From Panaeolus papilionaceus (taxonomy: Eukaryota > Basidiomycota > Agaricomycetes > Agaricales), in the NCBI GenBank assembly GCA_015501605.1, contig JADNRZ010000007.1, forward strand, positions 1,798,001-1,862,000: a stretch of 64,000 bases of DNA, given 5' to 3'. Below, one piece after another: positions 1 through 10,105 of the stretch. Below the pieces are notes generated by a model. That model did not search any database. It was not told the origin of the DNA and worked only from the letters and a program-made list of their open reading frames with translations. Position numbers and translations under genes: made by a program. Numbering within the stretch: position 1 is the stretch's first letter; each line of letters opens with the position of its first letter.

Positions 1-39
1 GGACCAAGGAGCTACCAACTGAGGACCAAGTATACGAAC

Positions 40-231
40 CTGTAACTTCTGTAATATGTCCTGAAGCTCGTCTTGCAGCTGTAGCTGAGACTGTTCGGAT
101 AAGGTATTGATTGTCAAGCGCAACTCGTCGAGTGTTGATAAGAGGGGTTCGATGCCCGTGTTCGCTGGTGGTGGTTCACCAGGATCTCTCGGCCTCGAAC
201 CCCTTCTTCGCTGCCGCAAATCTTGCGGCAT
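40..231 (-). CDS. Small array gene, exon 1 (U1 copy, partial)
   Basis: This is exon 1 of an unrecognised small gene family found in every array unit. It begins at ATG (229-231 on the complement), runs 64 codons and ends at a GT donor (37-39, GTTCGT). The protein begins MPQDLRQRRRGS, then has a Pro-rich linker and a predicted helical stretch with IEPLLSTLDELRL and EQSQLQLQDEL motifs, probably a coiled coil. Exons 2 and 3 would lie left of the window. The frame is open and the sequence matches the U2 exon closely, so this copy may be functional. I do not recognise the family. Confidence 0.6.
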
Positions 232-321
232 AACGTCGAAGGGCTCCAATTGTCGAGTCGATACGGTGGAGGATATCGAGGTTGTGGTTCGTTATCGCCC
301 CTCGTCGTAAAGTCACTCAGT

Positions 322-378
322 TTTATATGTCGACGTCCAGCCTCGTGTCAGACACGAGGCTGGACGTCGACATATAAA
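322..378. repeat. Perfect 28-bp palindrome, 1-nt centre
   Basis: The left arm is 322-349 and the right arm 351-378, perfectly complementary around A350. The arms contain the TATA-like upstream element and the 'ccagcctcgtgtc' block seen once, unduplicated, upstream of the other copies of the small gene (for example 3716-3740 and 24758-24782). Confidence 0.95.
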
Positions 379-423
379 GTTATTAAGAGCGGCTGTGTGA
401 TTCGCACAGCCGCTTTTAATAAC
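379..423. repeat. Second palindrome, 19-bp arms
   Basis: Arms 379-397 and 405-423 pair with one mismatch around a 7-nt loop. It abuts the 322-378 palindrome directly. Its right arm, 'cacagccgcttttaataac', is the block that follows the TATA segment in the other units. Confidence 0.9.
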
Positions 424-1551
424 TTCATTGCACAGCATGGATGTCAAGTTGTGCGCATATTGCTTCTTTGGGTAAGCACAAAAGAGAATGTTCATGGCAT
501 ATCGATTGCCGTATAACACGTGTTGACATATTATTAGACCAAATCTGATCGATACTTGGGCTGCAGTGAACAAGCACAGCCCGGGCATCACTATAACATG
601 CTCACTGTCGTTGCCATACTACCTCTCGAGGTGCGTGTTTCTCTCCACTCATGGAGCCCACGTGTTTCTCGTATGCACAATGTATCGCGACGTGTCAAAT
701 AAATGACAAGAGCAGCCCCATCGTTTCAGGAGCATGTGAGGCGGCGCGTATTGAGCTCTATTTACTTGCACTTGTCATTTCACAACGTGAGTGATGGAAT
801 TACACCGTTACATGCAATGCGATATATGGGGCCAATTAAAAAAGCGAGATACTACTCGATCATCACGAAGAATATATGTATCATCCCTCAAATTCACTCA
901 CTTTTATATGTCCAACATCGTATCACACAGCCTTTTAAAAACTTCACCGCACCCCATCAGTTTGAGTAGGAATAAAATGAAAATAAAGGCCGCTTGCCGA
1001 TTGCTGTGTGACAATATGTATTGAAATACCAAAGAGCCATACTTGGATTGCAGTGAAAATGCACAGCATCATTTGAATCCACTCCACTTGTCTTGCCAAT
1101 GAGGACTGTGATTCTCACAACATGCCCTGCGAGCCGTCAATTCTCTCCAATCATGAAGCCCACATAAATTGTACCCTGCGCTATGTACCACTGAAACATG
1201 TGTCAAATGAATGCGGCATGGGGGTCGGCGCTTGTCGACCCGCGCTTATGGGTTTACAACCCAAGCATCGTTGCATTTAATACAATGTGGGTCCAACCCA
1301 GAAAGCGAGGTACATATCGATCACCACAAAGAATAAACACTTGCGGTTGGTGCAGAGAATTTTTGGAGAATGAGTATCACAACCTGTGAACCTTTAAATC
1401 TGTACTTGTTCTCGCCAAGACCAGTTGATTCTCAGGTACAGTAAACACAAACAAACATCGATTTGAAGGACATAAGTATGAACATGACAAACAAGTACTG
1501 AGTCCTAAATTCTGGGGCAATCGAACCAGCATCGCTCATCGTTGATCACTG

Positions 1552-1876
1552 TCAAGCCCCGCTGTCCTTAGCCAGCTGTATGTCCCTGGCCATCTTGTAT
1601 GATCGACTGAGCCACAGAGGGGATCCAAACGGCAGTTTGTAAAGGTTATCGAAGTCCATAATGGCGTTAGGAAACTCTTTCAACACTTGCTCCCAGACCC
1701 ATTCAAATGGCGTTGCATAACCGATGTCGCACCGCCTGAACCCCATGCTCGTGCCACCGTTCAGCAAGCCCACAAACTCGCCTTTGAGGGTAGCAACTGC
1801 CGGGCCCGAGTCACCATCTTCACAAAAGTAGCTCCCATGTCCAGGTTCACGTTTATCTTCAAAATTGATAATAGGA
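1552..1876 (-). pseudogene. Protease gene fragment (3' part, U1)
   Basis: This is homologous to codons in the 3' half of the U3 protease gene (10106-10440). The frame is open over about 108 codons and keeps a CEDGDSG motif around the nucleophile serine, then a GLLNGG loop and an ATPFEWVWEQVLKEFP helix. The 5' half, which should carry His and Asp of the triad, is missing: at 1877 the sequence switches to an unrelated repeat. It is therefore a truncated copy. Confidence 0.7.
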
Positions 1877-2243
1877 CAATCTCGAAATTGAAGACTTAGA
1901 GCATCAGTTTATCGCATGCGACTGGATTCGAAATAAGAAGACATTTATTTATTAAAACGATCGTTCCTTGTCTCCCATTGTCAGGCCACAACAACTCTAT
2001 GTCTACAATGAACTGAATCGCCGACTCCGGGTTCCTAATGACGTCGCCAAAACGTTCCCATCCCTCTCGCAATCAGTTACTAGCTGTCTGGAGATTAAAC
2101 TTCCAGGGATCCCTGCGGAGCTGACTGCAGTCAGCGCGCCTACCTGGTTTAGTGAAGAGGATCCCACTTTCCAGATCCAAACGTCCTGTGATCCTCGCTC
2201 AGTCCCCTCACGGGAGGTCCTTACGGATCTTGATGAACGCTAA
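1877..2243. repeat. Segment shared with 23517-23745
   Basis: The blocks 'gcatgcgactggattcgaaa', 'cttccagggatccctg' and 'agcgcgcctacctggttta' recur at 23517-23745 with substitutions and small indels. An open frame spans 1968-2243, but its frame is not kept in the other copy, so I do not call a gene. It may be a degraded gene fragment. Confidence 0.6.
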
Positions 2244-2883
2244 GTATAGAGCAAACGTGGTTTGATGGTGTGTGTTCCATCATTGACTGACGCTTGACCA
2301 ACAGGTCCAACACCCAAGAGCACATCCCGCTCTGGGGACTCTCATTGTGGCAGAGGATTACGGATTTCGAGGATACCAGAATGGTCTGAAAAGACGCCGT
2401 CAGCTGGCTGGACGCGAAAATAAACAAGAACCAGAAAATCACACCTTGATCCAAGACGCTGGACACGAGCAGGCAGGCACGGCGGCTACGGTGTGATCAT
2501 GGTGGTATTGGGTAGAGAGACTGCATGTACATGTGATGATTATATACGATACGACCCTGCCACTTCCCACTGCCACAACGCACGAGATTGTGATGTCAAA
2601 ACATTCATTATATGTTTACATGTTACTACGGGCACATTTAGTTATCGTATCTGTGATGGAAGTGTCGCACCTGGCTCCTCAGATTGATTAGTCTGACTAT
2701 TAGTACCACAACTATGTTATCGTATCAGCTAGTCAAAGACAAACCAGACAGTCCATGATGTTGAGGATATAAGCCACCTACTGTTGAAATTGTTTTACCC
2801 TGTGAAACCTGCCACCAACACCCGACACACCCAGATGCGACAGTCAGGGGAACATAAATAATCTACATCTAACCAATTCTGAA
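2244..2883. other. Intergenic, nothing recognised
   Basis: There are only short open frames and no repeat that I can match elsewhere in the window. Confidence 0.5.
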
Positions 2884-3043
2884 TTTCGGGATGACACTAT
2901 ACGCTTTTAGCATACGAGGAACACCTCCTTGCATATTACCTCCTATGTAAATCATGAAGGACGGTAGACGGAGGTAAGTTCCCTCTACCGTCGATCAATG
3001 ATTGTGCATATTGTTGGGAAATACAACAAGTTGTGGTCCAAGT

Positions 3044-3627
3044 TTACAAAAAAACGCCTGTTTGGATGTATTGCATTCGAAGAATCCGCTCGAGTTGTTC
3101 CTGTTACAACCAGTAAGGCAAGTAAGAAAAAGCGAATGAGCACTTGATCCTAGTAATAAGACGCTGAGGCCGAAGTTTGAAGACTCACGGAATGCTTTGC
3201 TCTTTCTGCGTCATCGCCATTATGAACAGTGTTGACGAACGTGACTTGTCCTCCAAAAATCCCTATTTTGCTCGGACCAGAGGTCGGACCACTATTTTCG
3301 GGCGATACAGGAGGTATCAATTGTGGATGAGTTTGAGGAGGAGGAGGAAGCATTGCCTAATGGGATTTGAGGACGACGAACGCATTAGTCACAGGACAAA
3401 GACGATTTCAACCTAAGACCAGGTATACTACGGACCTGTAATCGCTGTAACATGTCCCCGAGTTCCTGTAGTTGTAGCTGAGACTGCCCGGACAAGGTAT
3501 TAATCGTCAAACACAGTTCATCGAGTGTTGATAACAGATGTTCGATATCCGTGCTCGCTGGTGGTGATGATGATTTAGGACCACAGAGCACCGAACCCCT
3601 TCTTCGCTGCCGCAAATCTTGCGGCAT
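3044..3627 (-). CDS. Small array gene, intact three-exon copy (U2)
   Basis: The model is exon 1 3436-3627 (64 codons), exon 2 3189-3356 (56 codons) and exon 3 3044-3100 (18 codons plus TAA), joined in phase 0 for 138 residues. Donors are GTCCGT and GTGAGT, and acceptors end TTAG and ACAG. Exon 1 gives MPQDLRQRRRGS followed by a helical, coiled-coil-like stretch. Exon 2 is a Pro-rich linker followed by the most conserved motif, SKIGIFGGQVTFVNTVHNGD. Exon 3 encodes a second short amphipathic helix ending in GVFL. There is no signal peptide or membrane segment. Function is unknown. Exon lengths of 168 and 57 nt are kept in U3 and U4, which supports a real gene. The alternative reading of exon 3 (a frame resembling a signal peptide) is discussed for U3. 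Confidence 0.6.
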
Positions 3628-3715
3628 AAAGTCGACGGGGCTCCAATATTTGATTCAGTGTGGTAGTAGATATCGAGGTTGAATTGGGCTGTCTCCCCTC
3701 CTCGCATCTCACGTA

Positions 3716-3725
3716 CTTTTATATG
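3716..3725 (-). promoter_or_regulatory. TATA-like element of U2 small gene
   Basis: The complement reads CATATAAAAG, about 90 nt upstream of the ATG at 3627. The same ATATAAAAG, preceded by GGCTGGAC, occurs at a similar distance upstream of the other copies. Confidence 0.5.
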
Positions 3726-4339
3726 TCCAGCCTCGTCGTGCCACATAGCCTCCAGCTTGGCCACATCCTAAGGAAGAATGTCAGCTGACATTGAAAAGCT
3801 TTATATATGCATCGACTCATTGGATGAACATGAAAATTGGTTTATACTTATTGAAAACAGCCTTCAAACTGCCGGACGACATGTGTTGAAGTAATATTAT
3901 TACACCAATACTTGGATTGCAGTAGAAAAGCACAGCATCTCCTAAATATGAACACTCCATTGTCGGCCCAATGAGGACTGTGATTCTCACACCATGCCTC
4001 GCAAGCTCGGCATTCCGCTCCACTTGTGAAACCCGTATGCGTTCTTTCATGCGCTATGTACCATGACGTGTGTCAGGCAAATGGCAAGAGCAACCCCGAT
4101 CCCCGTCATTGCAGGAGTATACGAGGCGGCGCTTCTCAGCACTTGCTGTTTCACAGCGTGAGTACATAATTATAACGTTGCTACTCTTTCTGCAAACCTG
4201 AAATTACATCGTTACGTTGACATTCGAAGTATGTGGGGCCAAATACGGGAGCGAGCTATATATTGCATTTGATCATCACGCAGAATAAACCCTCGCAGTT
4301 AGCACGGAGACTTGCAGGAGAAACGAGTACTGCAACCTC

Positions 4340-4681
4340 TGGATATTTGAATATGACAGGGCTCACAGGGGACGGGCTACTAGGCACATAATGGTGGTAA
4401 ATCTGATAGCGTATGGGTGCGGGTTGGGGTCGTGTTTAGGTGTATGTGGACCGAGGGCGGAGTGGGATTGGAGGTGGTGTGGTGATGGCAATGGTTAAGC
4501 GTGGTTGTGGTTGTGGGTGAACGGGAGGGTGTGGAGGGCGAATCGAGGATGACGATGACAGCGATGAAGAGGGCCTATGCAACTTTACAGGCAAATGAGA
4601 TTCTGCTCTGGACAAGGAGCGGGTGTGTGATGATATGGATGGGTGTTTGGCTTCTCCCTCTCTACTAGTAAGTGTATACAA
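4340..4681 (-). pseudogene. Gene X fragment (U2)
   Basis: This is similar to 12280-12540 and 28340-28620. It holds the Ser-rich tract (SSSLSSSSS) and His/Pro-rich region of gene X, open on the minus strand for about 80 codons. Neither the start nor the 3' half is present, and an indel-rich tail replaces the codons for SRYRLPLSKIP. This is a relic. Confidence 0.6.
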
Positions 4682-4839
4682 GGGCCGTTCAGTCTCCCTA
4701 TCATTATCTGTCGGCGACCCCGATGATGTATCTTATAGTTGGTACTAGTATTTTCTCTCTTATGAGTCTGTTGGTTCTATGTAATTTATTTCTCGATATA
4801 AATTATATTACTTTGACGTTGCTTGATATACTTACTTGG

Positions 4840-5130
4840 ATGAGGGCCATGACTTGCATAGCAATCCTGGCATTTTCCGAGGCCCTTTCGAATGCCAGCA
4901 TTCGGGACGCAATGCTCCTGTTGCGGTTCAAATTGAGTTTCTTAATTGGAGCGTGCCATTTCGGGATGCCCAAGCCATTGAACTCTCATTAAACGCGAAG
5001 CGCTTTCGGACAGGGGAAACATCGAGTATTCTCCAAACAAGAGCACACAGTGGGGAATAGCTGCACAAAATGTGTCAGGCTGATGAGGCAGTGTATTCAG
5101 ACGCTGATAGCAAACAAGAGCATGCAATGG
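4840..5130 (+). repeat. One arm of a decayed inverted duplication
   Basis: The blocks 'cgaagcgctttcgga', 'ccaaacaagagca' and 'tgcacaaaatgtg' reappear on the opposite strand at 6700-6830. The two arms flank the MITE at 5456-5946. No conserved reading frame is visible. Confidence 0.55.
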
Positions 5131-5455
5131 GTAAAAACCGCACAAAAAAAGGCCAGAACATAAGAACGAGTCCCAAAAGGGCCTCGTAAAATAGGTTCAG
5201 CATGAGCTAGTTACCTCCCACAACAGCTGATTTTAAGTCTTTCAATAGGGTCTTCCCAACTTACCTCTACTCCTCTATTTCTTTTGTCCCGTCTCGGTCA
5301 TTGAACGTGCCCTATGCTCTCCCGGTTCTAAAATGATTCCCCTTTTCAAGTGTTAAAAAAACGTGCTGAGAATATCACTTGGGCTAGGACTTACGGTGAT
5401 GAGAGGCGATTGTGTCGTGTTTTAGTGACGGAAAATCGTGACGGTCGTAAGTTAG
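5131..5455. other. Intergenic, nothing recognised
   Basis: No open frame of note and no match to other parts of the window. Confidence 0.4.
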
Positions 5456-5946
5456 GTAAGATAGGGCCCATGCTTTTTCGACTAGCCCTCACATGATGTG
5501 ACAGACGTGACCAAAGTCATGTGATCAGCTAGGGCGGTGGAAAGGTAGGCCCCCCTTGGTGTACATGCTTGCTTCGAGTGACTTCTTGACATCCTTTAGT
5601 CCTGAGTTGGCTCTATTCGCCTTTCTTGTCTTGAAAATGTACATTATGTGTGTTTTTTCTTGCAAAAACCACCATTGTGTGTTGGTGCAATATTGCTGCA
5701 CGTGTCAGTTTGATGTCCCTGAATATAGGGGCTAAACGCTTGGAACACTTTCACAACTTTCAAGCGTCCAATTTTTATGAATATTTTAACGAAATAACAT
5801 TTTTATTCCATGTATCTGTGATATTTCGTGTAAAACATATTTATTGGAAATTGTTGTGAATTTCTCAAAATGAAATACATCTTTTTGTCACTTTAATCAC
5901 AAAAATCACGTGGAGGCTAGTCGAAAAAGCATGGGCCCTATCTTAG
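5456..5946. mobile_element. MITE with perfect 31-bp terminal inverted repeats
   Basis: The left end 5457-5487 (beginning taagatagggcccatg) and right end 5915-5945 are perfect reverse complements. Flanks read TTAG on both sides, a likely short target duplication. The ~490-bp interior is AT-rich and has no transposase, so this is a non-autonomous DNA transposon of undetermined superfamily. Confidence 0.85.
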
Positions 5947-5989
5947 TTAGAACTTGAAGGGGATCAGACAGCAGCGCGTGAGGGGAGAT

Positions 5990-6590
5990 TACATAAAGGC
6001 CCTCACCTCATTTTGAACCTCGTCCTGCTCGAGCTCGTGGGAGGCCGGAGCGGCATGACAAGGAAGTGAAAGAGTTTTTCGTGGTCTTCGTGGTCAGCCG
6101 CCTGGGCGTTGTGATATTGAGCGAAGTTGATGTCATTTATTGAAGATCATTGTGCCACATAGGGTATGTGAATAAACTCGAAGCGAAGCAAGAAAAATAC
6201 TCACCAGGTGAATCGGTCCTATTGAACAGAACAGAATGGAAAGCGCGGGTTTGTTAAACTTGAGCTGAAATCTACCGGCATTTGATCCTGATTTTTAATT
6301 CAAGCTGGAGGCTGACTGGAGGCGCACCGGTGATGACAAGTCAGCCACATTGTTAGCCACTGATCGATGATCGATGATCGTCCATGTTTCGATCGGTTCT
6401 CGCAAGACAATGGCGAAGCAGTGGATGTCACTGAAGACCACTCTGACTCGAATCGATCGCGCTCTGTATTCTCTTTCTCACGTTGTTTGATTATCCACGG
6501 CTTGAAGGTCGAATCGAGCGTGAGTATCGTTCGACTTCGGTGACAGAAGCACTGTGGAGTCCCCCAGCACAATCACCCGGGACGAGGTCA
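5990..6590 (-). repeat. Segment duplicated at 14640-15260
   Basis: Shared blocks include 'tcagccgcctgggcgttgtg' (14818: tcagccactcgggcgttgtg), 'aaagcgcgggtttg', 'aaatctaccggcatttgatc' and 'caagctggaggct'. A minus-strand open frame of 90 codons (6300-6572) is not maintained in the second copy. It is probably a decayed gene whose identity I cannot tell. Confidence 0.6.
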
Positions 6591-6685
6591 CTGCCAGCAT
6601 TACGAGGCCCCTTAGGGACTGGTTCTTATCTTCCTGGTTTTTTTGCAACTTTTCCCCATTGAATGCTCTTATTTATCAATAGCTT

Positions 6686-7102
6686 TTGATTGCATTGCCC
6701 GATTATGAACTTGGCACATTTTGTGCAAGTCTTCCCCATTGCATGCTCATGATGCTCTTGTTTGGAATTGCCCTTTCCCTTGTTGCTCGATACCTTTCCT
6801 CCGTCTGGAAACGCTTCGAGCTCAGGGATCTCGATATCTCGACAAGGTACGCTTTGGGTAATGAGCCCAGGTTAGGCCACCAACAGGACCATCGCATCCA
6901 GTGGGATACTAAAATTCGAAGGGACTTCGAAATATGCCAGGACGGCTATGTGGGTCATGACTCTCACCCAAGTGCTAGTGTGCATCCCATGTTTTTAAAG
7001 CTTGAATTTCCCTTTCGATGCATCCCTTACGCTCTGCGCATATTTAGGGATAGTAGCTCATTATCTCATGATACTCTTGGGAAAATTGTTTGGATTTCTT
7101 AG
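6686..7102 (+). repeat. Second arm of inverted duplication, with 138-codon open frame
   Basis: The minus strand of 6700-6830 matches 5000-5110. The plus-strand frame is open for 138 codons but starts in the duplicated block and is not conserved in the other arm. I therefore treat it as chance, with low confidence in any protein. Confidence 0.4.
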
Positions 7103-7670
7103 TAATGTCTTCTATAGTGGTATCTTTGGGACCCAGTCCGATTGACCATCCTTTGGTTAGTGTGGTTGCTCAGTAGCTCCAAAAACCAGGGGAACACAAA
7201 GTGACATATATCCATAGAAGTGCATAGTAGTAGTGATGAAGACCGAGGCAGCGGCTAAATGGTAGATAGTAACAGTAACGATAACCTCGACCAGCGGCAT
7301 AGCCCGCTACCATAGTGTTGAAAATAGCAAACTCGATGCGAGCTTGTGTTATTGGACACAGTTTCATGAACAAGTCAAGATGCGTACGTAGGAAGCAGCG
7401 TTTACGACACAATATGACAAGCCCTCCCATCCAATATACCGCTTATTATTTTATAGTCACAACTTGCCAATCGTGAAAGCTTCGAGAGTTAATACATGAG
7501 TTTTACTCTGGATGGTACCCAGGGCGGAACACCCGTACTGATAGTATTGACATCACGGAACACTGAATCCGAGCTTTGATGTAGTCAGAGAGTGCGTCGT
7601 ACACATTTCAGCTTTCGTTACAGCCTGATATCACAGCCTTTCAGTGTTGCTTGGGATGTAGTAAGATTTG
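7103..7670. other. Intergenic, nothing recognised
   Basis: Short unsupported frames only. Confidence 0.4.
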
Positions 7671-8032
7671 GGGTGCGGAGTGACCGATGAGAGAGATTCA
7701 TTTTTCATACAGACACCGAAGTACCACCCCCACATTCAATCTGCCGCCAATTTTTTTGTTGGACGTTCCACTAAAAGCCACTACCTAGCGGTAGCGGGCA
7801 TTATTCACGCTTTTTTTGAAGCAACACTCGACCCACCCAAGTGTGACTACTTTTAAAAGAAAATAAAACAAAAGAATAGTATAGTACCATGTGTTTTTAA
7901 CGTACACGGAACACCCCCTTGGACATTACCTCCCATGAAAAACACGATACAATATTGGTAGAGGTGAGTTCGATCCGAATCTATCGGTGAATATACATGA
8001 TGTTGGGTAATAACTCAAGTTGTGGTCCACGT

Positions 8033-8616
8033 TTACAAAAAAACGCCGGTTTGGATATATTGCATTCGAAGAACTTGCTGAAGTTGTTCCTGTTACCGCC
8101 AGAAATGCAAGAACGAAAAAGCGAGTGAGCACTTGGGCCTAGTAGTAAGACGTTGACTAGAGCTAAATGAGATGACTCACAGACTGCTTCGCCCTCTCTG
8201 CGTCGTCTCCATTGTGAACGGTTTTCACGAATGTGACTTGTCCTCCAAAAATCCCTATTTTGCTCGCATTAGGGGGTAGCTCTCTCTCTGCGGTCGATAC
8301 AAGAGGTGTCGATTGGGGATGAGTGTGAGGAAGGGGATAATTCGAGGTCTAATAACAAATTGGATTCAGCACCTGACCATAAAGGCATTACGAAGGCCGT
8401 ATATCTACCAACCTGGATTCTCTGTACAATATCACTGAGCTCATTCTGCAGGTGTAGCTGAGACTGCTCGGTCAAGGTAGGGATTGCCAAGTGCAGTTCG
8501 TCCAGTGTTGATAAGAGGGGCTCGATGCTCGTGCTCTCTATTGTGGGTGGTTCACCAGGATCACCAGGATCGTAGGGCACCGAACCCCCTTTTTGTTGCC
8601 GCAGATAGTGCGGCAT
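8033..8616 (-). CDS. Small array gene, intact three-exon copy (U3)
   Basis: Exons are 8413-8616 (68 codons), 8181-8348 (56 codons) and 8033-8089 (18 codons plus TAA), 142 residues in all. The start is the ATG giving MPHYLRQQKGGS. Exon 1 has a GDPGEPP insertion relative to U2 and the same IEPLLSTLDEL helix. Exon 2 keeps SKIGIFGGQVTFV. Exon 3 reads EQLQQVLRMQYIQTGVFL. An overlapping frame (7926-8132) starts MLTRFFVLAFLAVTG and looks like a signal peptide. It is longer and survives a 6-nt insertion in U6 that stops the exon-3 frame, so which frame is translated is open. Function unknown. Confidence 0.55.
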
Positions 8617-8727
8617 AATGTCGAATGGGGCTCCGATATGTGATTCCGAGTCAATGTGATGGTAGATATTGAGATCGAATTGGGCTGAAGTTCAAATTTA
8701 CTGTCACCCCTCCTGGCAAACTCACCG

Positions 8728-8737
8728 CCTTTTATAC
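8728..8737 (-). promoter_or_regulatory. TATA-like element of U3 small gene
   Basis: On the complement it reads GTATAAAAGG, about 115 nt upstream of the ATG and equivalent to the conserved element of the other units. Confidence 0.45.
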
Positions 8738-8839
8738 GTCCAGCCTCGTGTCACACAGCTAGTTTAATAACTTCACCGCAACGTATGCAGGGATTTTAAG
8801 TAGTTCATACATTAGCCCCGGGGTTGTTCGACTTCATAT

Positions 8840-9450
8840 CGATTTCATATCGATTTCATATCGACTTTATTTCGAATTCCATTTGAGTCTCTGCTGCTCC
8901 TGCAATTCGCGGCAAAATCTGCAATGACCAGGTTAGCTTTGACTCTAATCTAAAATGCACGAAATCAAATGAGCGTACAACACTGCTAACTCAAGGTCTC
9001 ATCCAATTCTGCCCACAAAGTACACCATGGGCTACTATGGGCGAAGAATATTATATTTTATTATGTGTTTGATGCTTAGTTCAGTTTTTTTCCAACTTTT
9101 ATACCAGATTTGAGGTGGGATTATGCAAATACTTGGTTGTTGACGACCTCATGAGTCTACTAATTCAAAATTCTCGAACCGTTATACATACTTAATTGTC
9201 ACCAGCTTAAAATATTTATCCAGTAGAATTATAAATATTAGTTTCAAGATTTTTCTTTCGGACATTATTCAGAAGGATAAAAAAATAATAGATGCTTTGA
9301 ATTAAGCAGAGAGAGGGAGCGAAGGGGTGAGGGGATGAGGGGGCGAAATGAAGGCTGAAAGTCATGTTGTTACTTCATCAGCCTCATTCAATGCCGGATA
9401 GCCGGTACACCTCAAATGGAATTCGAAATGAAAACGAAATGAAGTCGGAA
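8840..9450. mobile_element. Non-autonomous TIR element with repeated ends
   Basis: The left end (8840-8890) is built of 'tttcatatcga' repeats and ends 'gaattccatttgag'. The right end (9412-9450) is its degenerate reverse complement ('ctcaaatggaattcgaaatg'). The element is missing from the equivalent point of U1, U2 and U4. U6 has it at 24868-25195, shorter by about 290 bp (equivalent to 8891-9180). No coding capacity. Confidence 0.65.
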
Positions 9451-10105
9451 TGCTCTACTCTGCGCAATCCTATTGCTTTTTGGGTAAGAACAAAAGAAAA
9501 ATGTCCACGACTTGTCCATTGCAGTATAACGGGTGTTTGATGTACGATTAGACCGATACTTGGATTGCAGTGGAGTTGCACAGCCGTATCACTATGATCT
9601 GCTCACTGTCGTGCTAATGAGTGCCTCAATTCCCATAGTACCCGTCGAGGTTTGTGTTTCTCTCCACCCATGAGGCCCACGCGAGTTCTGTGCGGCACAA
9701 TTTGAATCTACAGCAACGCGTGTCAAATAAAGGGCAAGAGTATTATATAGTAACCCCATCGTTTCAGGAGGGTGCGGCGCGGCGCTTATCAACCAGCGCT
9801 CGTCGTTTCACAACAGGAGTGATAGAATTACATGGTTACACTTGAAGTACTGATGCGAGGCCAAATACGAGAGCGAGCTACATATTGATCATCACGAAGA
9901 ATAAATCCTCTTAGTTAGCACAGAGACTTGCAGGAGAAACGAGTATTACAACCCATGAATATTTTCGTTGTCGCCAAGTCTAGTTGATGTTCATGCCCAG
10001 GCGACACGAATAAATATCATTGACGCACAATAGGTACTATAGCACCACAAAAAAATACTGAGTCCTAATCCTTCGATGAATAAAACTAGCACCGCTCATT
10101 GTTGA

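Larger units (their letters stand above)
1..1876 (-). repeat. Array unit U1 (partial)
   Basis: This is the first of six related segments, running off the left edge. It holds exon 1 of the small array gene, then a spacer present twice in tandem (about 430-860 and 880-1400, both carrying the 'cttggattgcagtg' and 'atgaagcccac' blocks), then a protease gene fragment. The same order of blocks recurs in U3 (7880-11160) and U6 (23890-26620). At 1877 the similarity switches abruptly to a sequence shared with 23517. Confidence 0.7.
2884..4330 (-). repeat. Array unit U2
   Basis: It starts with the conserved block downstream of the small gene ('acgaggaacacctccttgc', 'attgttgggaaata'). It then has the small gene, its TATA region and one copy of the spacer ('cttggattgcagt', 'caatgaggactgtgattctc'). 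The protease gene is absent: after 4330 the sequence passes almost directly to a gene X fragment. Confidence 0.7.
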
